The translations under genes and the position numbers were made by a program. DNA of 64,000 nt. Origin: Bipolaris cookei (lineage: Eukaryota > Ascomycota > Dothideomycetes > Pleosporales > Pleosporaceae). Below, in pieces: positions 57,801 to 64,000 of this stretch. The stretch is from the NCBI GenBank assembly GCA_002286855.1, contig NRSV01000010.1, positions 310,001 through 374,000 of the forward strand, in the 5' to 3' direction. The notes below the pieces were generated by a model. It had not been told where the DNA came from. It was given only the letters and a program-made list of their open reading frames with translations, and did not search any database. Numbering within the stretch: position 1 is the first letter of the stretch; each line of letters begins with the position of its first letter.

Positions 57801-58280
57801 ATCAAGGATTACTTGAAGAGCGGCGAGATTATGGTCGATGGCATCAAACTTGAGGCCGAAGACTTGATGGTGAAGCGTGGTCTTGCACAGGACTCGAGCA
57901 ACAAAGACCAAGAGTTCAACACTGACAACGACGTCCTCATTATTCTCGACATCGCGTCGTACCCTGAGCTTGAGCAGGAAGGTCTTGCACGAGAGGTCAT
58001 TCGCCGTGTCCAAGATCTGCGCAAGAAGGCTGGGCTAGTGCCTACTGACGATGTGGGTATGGAGTACCGAGTCTTGAACGATCCTGATGGAGTGGGCCTG
58101 GAGAAGGCATTCGAGAACCAAGGACCACTGTTTGAGAAGGCTCTGAGGAGGAACGTTGACAAGCACGTCATCACTGAGCTTGATGGCAAGATACCTGAAA
58201 ACAGCAACGAGAAGGTGATTGCAGAGGAGGAGCAGGAGCTTCACAAGGCAACGTTCATGCTGCGGCTGGTTAAGCTGTGA
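54806..58280 (+). CDS. ILS1: isoleucyl-tRNA synthetase, cytoplasmic
   Basis: CDS join(54806..54889,55032..55597,55691..58280), 1079 residues, the usual size. It charges tRNA-Ile in the cytosol. Both introns have a TACTAAT/GCTAATA branch region and a CAG acceptor; the first joins QVEL to SKGKEPYTFYDGPPF in phase 0, the second splits a Trp codon (LLAW-TTTPWTLPSNTG) in phase 2. Class I signatures: HYGH at 49-52 and KMSKR at 598-602. The editing domain lies between, with TTTPWTLPSNTG and GVGIVHQAPAYGEDD. WDTHGVPIEYEIDKELG and GLDQTRGWFYTL are typical of eukaryotic IleRS. The anticodon-binding part and a C-terminal extension (to ATFMLRLVKL) are complete. No mitochondrial leader is seen at the chosen start MSIDFPREEERVL. 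Confidence 0.97.
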
Positions 58281-59147
58281 GGAGCACGCAATACCACTAT
58301 GCCTCCAGCGGATGGGTTCGTGGATCGTTTAGTGTGTCCATAATAAGGGCCTTGATGGCATGACAGCGTAACGTAGATAGCCGAAGAAATTATAAAAATA
58401 ACTTTCAGTCAAATGCCAGAGAGATTGCGAACTTCGTATATTATCAAAGATATTTACCGACCCATGAATTCTACCGCTGCTTGTACGCCTTCTGAAGCAA
58501 TCGTCAGCTATATGTGAATGACTCGGCGACCAGATATAGTCTCACAAGATAACACTCTTTTAGTTTCATGAACTCATTGACGCACATATCTTTGCGTACG
58601 TTATTGTAGTCTGCAAGAATACATTTGCCGTATAATGAACTCTAAAGAATGTTAGAATAGGACAAAGAATACACAGTGCAAGGGCCTAGAAGCGGGGGAT
58701 GAAATGGCACACATACTTCTTTTGAGCATTTTGCAGCTGCAGTGGCGAGCTTGTCGATAGGGCGAGTTCTTCCAGGCATCTTGATGTGAGCAACAGATGA
58801 CGATGTCAAATGAGTGATGTCGTGAGGCGCTGCAAATGTTTCGTTCCATGTGTCGATGAGGTCAATGGCAGGGTCCGCCGCACTAGGTTCTTGGCACTGT
58901 CGCTATGTGAACGGGCGTCCAACCACCCGCACAACAAAGCGCGTTGCTCTCACGCAGGCGGGCGCAGCGGGTTACCCCGTCACCCATGCATCGATAAGTT
59001 TTGTAATGCTTAGCTGCTGCGCGCAATCCTTCCCTTTGACGCGACTGCACTGCATACCACTTTTTGGTTGTTCGCACACTTCCCGGGCTCAGCAGCTACT
59101 TCCATGTTGTCGCGAACGCGCCGGAGACGACCGAGTCGCGTGCACGA
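58281..59147. other. intergenic, about 870 bp
   Basis: No gene is seen. The TTG-initiated extension of the next frame (59064-59147) has no homology-like features and is left out. Confidence 0.45.
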
Positions 59148-62100
59148 ATGCTACCCCCCATGACACAAAATGGACGTGACGCGAAGGACCTGACCAGGGA
59201 TGAATTGCCCAACGAAGGTATTGCTTACGCCCTTTATCGCATTGTTTCTGTTCTCCGTACTGATGTTCTTGCAGTCGTCGAAACTCTATACGACATCATA
59301 TACCAGGCGCATCATTCGCAGGATAAGACGTCACGCGCCCTCTTTGATGCATGTGACAAACATGTCGAGGACAACGGCCTAGAACCCAGGGATAGCGCCA
59401 TCCTCTACCGCTTTCTAGCCTACCTACAGCACGAGGACCGAGAAGGGGAGGATCTCCTAAGGCGCTTCCAGCGCATGCTCCGAGACTATTTTGACATTAC
59501 TGTGGGGTATGGCGACGAGGGCGACGATATTGAGCCCGCAGTTGGACTCGATGCGACGCAGAGAGGAACACAGGCAGAACCGGGACGGTTGCCGAGGACA
59601 ACAAGCTTCGATTCATTCCTCGATGTGACCGCTGACAAGGTTGCTGGGACTGACCATGGTGACCTTGCTCTGCGTCCCAACAGACAACCTCAGCAAGATG
59701 CTCCGAACGACCATGGCAGCAGACCTAACAGGCGGCGTGCTACGTCAGACACAGAGGCGCATTCGTATCACCAAGCTGGACTTCCCATTCGCAATAGAGT
59801 GAATGGAATTGCGCCTCAATGCGCTACTTCGGGTCCACAACGACCGCCTCACAAGCGTAGCGCTTCTGCATCGAGTCGTGGCAGTTTGCAGATTAGAAGA
59901 GGTGGACAACCGCTGACGTACAAACCCATCGACGATGCGGACCAAGATAGTTCCACCGACCACACCACCAGTCTTGATCTTTCTAATATTCAAATACCTG
60001 GGGTGAATGCGCCAATACCTAATGAACCTTACCGACCTGTGCGCCAACAACCACAACCGCAGCGACCATATGTTTTCGAGCCGTTCAGACCCTCCGATAC
60101 GCTATTGATAGACAATGCGGAAACCTTTGAACAACAGCGACTTCATCGGGTGACAAGAGAATGTATATGGACATGGCGCCGTCGGACGCAAGATCGTTTG
60201 AACATGCGAGAAGATATGGAAAGGGCTGCTGCAACATTTGAACGCTGTACCCTGCTCAAAGCCTCTCTTTTGCAGCTACGGGATACTGCACTTGTAAGAC
60301 GATCCAGCCGAGAGACGAACCGCTTTTTCGAACGATTAGAAGCCAGAGCAGATAAGGCTCGCAGCCTGTTTCTGCTCACAAAAGCCTTTACACACTGGGC
60401 GAAATGCGCTGAGGAAGAAGTTCAGCGCACGTCGGTTGCGCGCCGGCACATTCTGCGTACAAGGTTCTTCAATGGATGGCGCGAAATCACAGCAGTCAAC
60501 GAGCTCAAGATCCAACATTTCGCTCTAGCAAAATTCCTCTCCATATGGCGCTCACGTACAGCTGCGATACGAGGCACTGAACAGCTTGCGGTCTCGTACT
60601 ACGAAGACAAGATCGTCAGGCGAACATGGGATACCTTGGTCAAAGAGTACCTTAGTAGAGGTGCATCAAACTGGCATGATACACAAATAGCCAGGACTAC
60701 GCTGTTGAAATGGCGTGAAATAACCGAGATTATGAAAGAGAGAGAAATGTGGGCTACTGATCGACGGGATGGAATGGTACTGCGGAGGACGTTCAAAGCG
60801 TGGCAGCAGAAATCGGATGCTGCTCAAGCCCTCCAATCTCAAGCAGATGACTTCCGGAAGGCCAGTCTGCTCCGAACGGCTTTGCATACGATGCAGAAAC
60901 AAGCACAGCTCGAACCCAACCTTCGCCAATTTCAGACACGTACCAATACTCGCTTGCTTCGCTCAATTTTCGAGAATTGGCGTAAGGATGCTAAATTATC
61001 ACGCCGGGCTCGTATCATCGATCGCATGCGACTTTTGCGTAATGCCTACACGACCTGGAATGACAAACTGCGTATCAAAGCACTTGAAGAGCGTATCAAC
61101 GATCGCATTCTCGTCGAATGTTTGTACAAGTGGACTCTTGCGTCTCGAGTATCTCTTTTCCAGCGTGTTCACGATCGACAACTCAAGGAGACAGTTTTCC
61201 TATCTTGGGTCACAAAGACAAATCAGCGTGCCAACACTCTCGATGCTGCTGAAAGGCGATTCGCACAGTTCAAGCATGCTCAGCTGTTGCGGACATGCTT
61301 GCGCAAGATGGAAGCTATCACTACGGAGAGAAGAGCTGAACAGTTTGCGGTAACAGCCGAGTATCAACAAAGGTTGAAGGAACGCATCTTTGCCAAACTC
61401 AAAGAAAGACAAGCGCATTTCCAGCAGCTGAATCAATGGTCGGCAGATGCACGCTACTACGTGCTTTGTAAACATACTCTGAGGACCTGGAGCGAAGCTA
61501 CGCAACTTGCGCGTCGCAACCGCCGACGCGACACATACTCTCAGGTCCGCAGAACGGTAAAGACAAATCTTGTGCGAAGGGTATTTGGATATTGGAGGGA
61601 CAAAGCAAGCCATATCGTAGGATTGAACCAAAGAGCAAATGATATGCTGGAGAACCGCACCATACAAGCCAGTGCAGAAATCATTCATCGATGGCACGAC
61701 CGCACGCTTATCCTCCGCCAACAAGATGCTCAGGCCACCAATCTATATGCCTTTAGGATTACCTCCGCTTGTTTGGCCACATGGTCGCAACGCATGGATG
61801 ACATTCGCATGCTAGAAGGTCAAGCCATTGCTCTTCGACAAGAAAGCACTGAAATCATGGCTGCAGGCGCCCTCAAGAAGATGGGCTGGCGTCTCTGGAA
61901 CATTCAGAGACAGGAAGATAACGCGAAAGCGTTGTTTAACCGGAACTTTGAAAAGCATGTCAGAGCTATGGTTCGCTTTTGGGCGGAGCGTGCTACAGAG
62001 CGATTTGCCGAACGGCCTGCAAGCCCGACGCCTAATAAACCGAGAGCGCGGAGAGTCGATGATGGAGACCATGATCATGGAAGAGGAGGTGGCGATGCTG

Positions 62101-62846
62101 TGGTCAGCGCCGACGGCAACAGAAACCATGGGAAACAGGGGGATTTGGAGCCATCTGATGATGAAACCCAGTATCTGGAGGCTTGGACAGCTTTTGACCA
62201 GGATGCTTTGAATCTGAACAACGAACTTGATCTCTCCCTTTCTCTCACACCAGAACAGCCTCCACGACACCCCATCCTCACACCTAATCCGTACGCCCAG
62301 GCATCTACACCATCTTTAACGCGTCCGCTAAATTCCATACTCCGCCGCCCAAACACGTACCCACAACCGGAGTCAGCCCTGCGCCCTCCCCCCGCAACCA
62401 TCATCGAGGACGACGAGTCGGATCTCGATTTCGGAGACGGCCCCCAATCAACTTTCTGGACAGGAACTCCCATGCCCCCGACAGCAAGCAAGCCTGGATA
62501 CCTGAAAACACCCTCAAAACGCAGTGTAGCCCGCGCCAAGCACCCTGAACTTCCTGCTAGTCCCGAGAAGCAGCGTGCTTTCAGTCCTGTACGACGACCT
62601 TTGGCGTCAATACTCGAACGAGAAAGAACCTCACGATTAGGCACTATGAGTGCACCACCTGTGCAAAGCTCAAGACCTAGTAGTTTTGGTGGCATAGGCG
62701 GCGTGACGAGTTTTGAAAGGAGGTTGAGAGAAGGTGGGTTCGGGGGCAGCGTTGCTGCTGGTAGTAGTAGTGCGGCAAGAGGGGGGAGGGTAAGAGGTGG
62801 TGCGAGACCCAGAGTGGGATTTGGAGATGTTAGTCAGATGGGTTGA
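59148..62846 (+). CDS. SFI1-like centrin-binding repeat protein
   Basis: 1232 residues, single exon, from MLPPMTQNGRDAKDLT; a second Met at 59160 is an equally good start. Sfi1 proteins form long helices that bind centrin (Cdc31) and drive spindle-pole-body duplication. Seen: an N-terminal helical domain (ELPNEGIAYALYRIVSVLRT), a disordered basic stretch (about 160-330), then about 17 helical repeats of 23-40 residues with a central Trp, for example FTHWAKCAEEE, FFNGWREITAVN, LLKWREITEI, FENWRKDAKLS, YTTWNDKLRI, VFGYWRDKASHI, IIHRWHDRTL and MVRFWAERATE. The C-terminal 250 residues are Pro/Ser-rich with likely phospho-sites (SPTPNKPR, SPEKQRAFSPVRRP) and end in Gly-rich sequence. Nuclear-envelope/SPB location is inferred from the family. 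Confidence 0.88.
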   Translation: MLPPMTQNGRDAKDLTRDELPNEGIAYALYRIVSVLRTDVLAVVETLYDIIYQAHHSQDKTSRALFDACDKHVEDNGLEPRDSAILYRFLAYLQHEDREGEDLLRRFQRMLRDYFDITVGYGDEGDDIEPAVGLDATQRGTQAEPGRLPRTTSFDSFLDVTADKVAGTDHGDLALRPNRQPQQDAPNDHGSRPNRRRATSDTEAHSYHQAGLPIRNRVNGIAPQCATSGPQRPPHKRSASASSRGSLQIRRGGQPLTYKPIDDADQDSSTDHTTSLDLSNIQIPGVNAPIPNEPYRPVRQQPQPQRPYVFEPFRPSDTLLIDNAETFEQQRLHRVTRECIWTWRRRTQDRLNMREDMERAAATFERCTLLKASLLQLRDTALVRRSSRETNRFFERLEARADKARSLFLLTKAFTHWAKCAEEEVQRTSVARRHILRTRFFNGWREITAVNELKIQHFALAKFLSIWRSRTAAIRGTEQLAVSYYEDKIVRRTWDTLVKEYLSRGASNWHDTQIARTTLLKWREITEIMKEREMWATDRRDGMVLRRTFKAWQQKSDAAQALQSQADDFRKASLLRTALHTMQKQAQLEPNLRQFQTRTNTRLLRSIFENWRKDAKLSRRARIIDRMRLLRNAYTTWNDKLRIKALEERINDRILVECLYKWTLASRVSLFQRVHDRQLKETVFLSWVTKTNQRANTLDAAERRFAQFKHAQLLRTCLRKMEAITTERRAEQFAVTAEYQQRLKERIFAKLKERQAHFQQLNQWSADARYYVLCKHTLRTWSEATQLARRNRRRDTYSQVRRTVKTNLVRRVFGYWRDKASHIVGLNQRANDMLENRTIQASAEIIHRWHDRTLILRQQDAQATNLYAFRITSACLATWSQRMDDIRMLEGQAIALRQESTEIMAAGALKKMGWRLWNIQRQEDNAKALFNRNFEKHVRAMVRFWAERATERFAERPASPTPNKPRARRVDDGDHDHGRGGGDAVVSADGNRNHGKQGDLEPSDDETQYLEAWTAFDQDALNLNNELDLSLSLTPEQPPRHPILTPNPYAQASTPSLTRPLNSILRRPNTYPQPESALRPPPATIIEDDESDLDFGDGPQSTFWTGTPMPPTASKPGYLKTPSKRSVARAKHPELPASPEKQRAFSPVRRPLASILERERTSRLGTMSAPPVQSSRPSSFGGIGGVTSFERRLREGGFGGSVAAGSSSAARGGRVRGGARPRVGFGDVSQMG

Positions 62847-63129
62847 TTGATTCTCTTTGTCTTTTTTCAAATCAAGATGGGCTTTGGATATTGAACAGGG
62901 CATCTAGTGTTGAGGAAGAAGATAGTGGAGTCTGCATTGCGTATGACGTCGCGTAGTAAAGCGCTTGCTTGTGTTTGTGCTTGTCAGGATACCCCCCCCC
63001 CCCCCCCCCCCCCCCCCATGACTTTTATTTTTCGCTCTTCAGAAAAGTTATTGCGAGTATTATATAGGACGATGCATACATGATATGATTAACATCTGAA
63101 GTACTTCGGAGTGATATTGTAGCGAGACT
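62847..63129. other. intergenic with poly-C run
   Basis: 3' flank of the SFI1-like gene; includes a run of 26 C at 62992-63017. No gene is seen. Confidence 0.5.
62992..63017. repeat. 26-nt poly-C run
   Basis: Uninterrupted cytosines following AGGATA, counted as given. The stated length may be an assembly estimate. Confidence 0.9.
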
Positions 63130-63974
63130 TGTGGATTACCTGAAGCTATCGTGCGCCTGATGCCCGTTGTTTTTGCTGATCATTGGTGGGATAGCGTGGC
63201 CTGCAGCATTGACGCACTCGGTTACAGTCAATGATGTACGATCATCAGGCGCCGGTAAGTAGACACGGCGGCGAGGGTCAAAAGTAACAACCTACTGGTC
63301 TTTTCCAATCCCAATGCGGAAGGAAGCTAGTCTCATCGAAGTTCCAGATATCTGGTGGTGGGATACCATGCGTCTGAATCAGGTTAGCAAAGGTATCAAA
63401 CCACTTAATAATGGAGTCTGAATCATGCGCAGGTACGCGATTGAGATGGAGAGATTGCTGTTGTCGTACGTGAAGCTCACGTTGCCGTTTGAGCCATTGT
63501 TTTGCCCATTGCGAGCTTGCAGTTGGTGGAGGACCAGGACCATGATGAGCTTGTTGAAGAAGATGACTGACACACGATATAATCATAGGCAGCCGTATAC
63601 AAACACCAAGTTCATCATGACGTGCAATACAACCGTACAGTGCTTGATCTTACGCCTCAGCAAACTTGTATGTGCTAGAAGGACGTTTAGAATGTGTTGG
63701 GCGGCCCTTTGATCGGTCGAGTAATCGCTGGTATGGAACACCGTGTTCACGCGCAAGTTGCTTAAAATTGGGCTTTGGGATATCTTTGATAGACTCAAAG
63801 ATCTCTGCAATGCGATGATTAGTTGAGGTTTGCAATTGAGCAATTGTGGGGGCTATAAGGGGGGATCAAAGTAACAGAGTTGCGCACAAATATCGTACTG
63901 AGCGTCGGCACTCGCCTGCAGTGAGTGTCAGCGAAGCTGTCTTAGCTTAGTAATAAGCTAAGCTTTGGCACGGA
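63130..63974 (-). mobile_element. pogo-like transposon remnant, 5' half with terminal repeat
   Basis: The minus strand reads from the terminal repeat at 63974 inward. It encodes an N-terminal HTH (IAEIFESIKDIPKPNFKQLA, HGVPYQRLLDRSKG), then after one stop and a frame change ASSQWAKQWLKRQ, the first DDE aspartate in DIWNFDETSF, and, in a shifted frame, TSLTVTECVNAAGHAIPPM near 63165-63230. The rest of the DDE domain is missing. The terminal repeat matches that of the 3' half at 22926-23743. Confidence 0.85.
63880..63974 (+). repeat. terminal inverted repeat of the pogo-like family (copy B, 5' end)
   Basis: 95 nt, same orientation on the plus strand as 23647-23743 but located at the transposase 5' side, which makes the pair the two inverted ends of one family. 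It is followed by TA (63975-63976), a plausible target site. Confidence 0.88.
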
Positions 63975-64000
63975 TACGACAGATGTAATCCACAATCACG

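Noticed and set aside
1..64000. Search for a biosynthetic cluster, CRISPR array or prophage
   Set aside because: No polyketide synthase, peptide synthetase or terpene cyclase genes, no regular direct-repeat array and no phage genes were seen.

Overview
The window looks like nuclear DNA of a filamentous ascomycete, most likely Dothideomycetes/Pleosporales. Seen in the sequence: genes on both strands at gene-scale spacing, introns mostly of 50-190 nt with GTAAGT/GTATGT-type donors and CTAAC-like branch points a short way before the CAG/TAG acceptor, and pogo/Fot1-like DNA transposons. The fungal families present (GEgh16/Egh16H, a G1 peptidase, tannase, DUF7702-like, SFI1-like) fit this. The order-level placement is inference.

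Layout. 0.9-2.0 kb: a damaged SET-domain gene. 2.7-6.2 kb: an AhpC/TSA-2 thioredoxin-like protein and class III alcohol dehydrogenase (S-hydroxymethylglutathione dehydrogenase). 8.2-9.4 kb: a secreted GEgh16-type protein with a long Ala/Gly/Thr tail. 11.7-13.3 kb: a secreted amidase. 14.5-15.6 kb: a seven-span membrane protein. 16.2-18.7 kb: an 808-residue fungal protein of unknown function whose C-terminus resembles the HicA/YcfA fold. 18.9-23.7 kb is a decayed block with a protein-kinase pseudogene, a tannase/feruloyl-esterase pseudogene and the 3' half of a pogo-like transposon. 24.6-29.7 kb: a DnaJ protein and a metallophosphoesterase. 31-34.9 kb: two nested, opposed pogo-like elements. 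35.9-36.8 kb: an unrecognised multi-exon gene. 38.9-45.1 kb: MOT1/BTAF1. 48.3-54.4 kb: three secreted or wall proteins (a G1 glutamic peptidase, a GPI-type repeat protein and a small Cys-containing secreted protein). 54.8-58.3 kb: cytosolic isoleucyl-tRNA synthetase. 59.1-62.8 kb: an SFI1-like centrin-binding repeat protein. 63.1-63.97 kb: the 5' half of the same transposon family seen at 22.9 kb.

No operon or secondary-metabolite cluster is visible. Housekeeping genes (FDH, MOT1, ILS1, SFI1, DnaJ) are interspersed with secreted proteins suited to life on plant or wall polymers. The strongest structural theme is decay. The SET, kinase and tannase remnants and the older nested transposon carry premature stops mostly explained by CAA/CAG to TAA/TAG change (CpA to TpA), as repeat-induced point mutation (RIP) would leave. 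The younger nested transposon is open except for three TGA codons that all look like former CGA.

Limits: gene models were built by eye from frames, splice signals and recalled family motifs. No database search was run. No tRNA, rRNA or CRISPR array could be supported.
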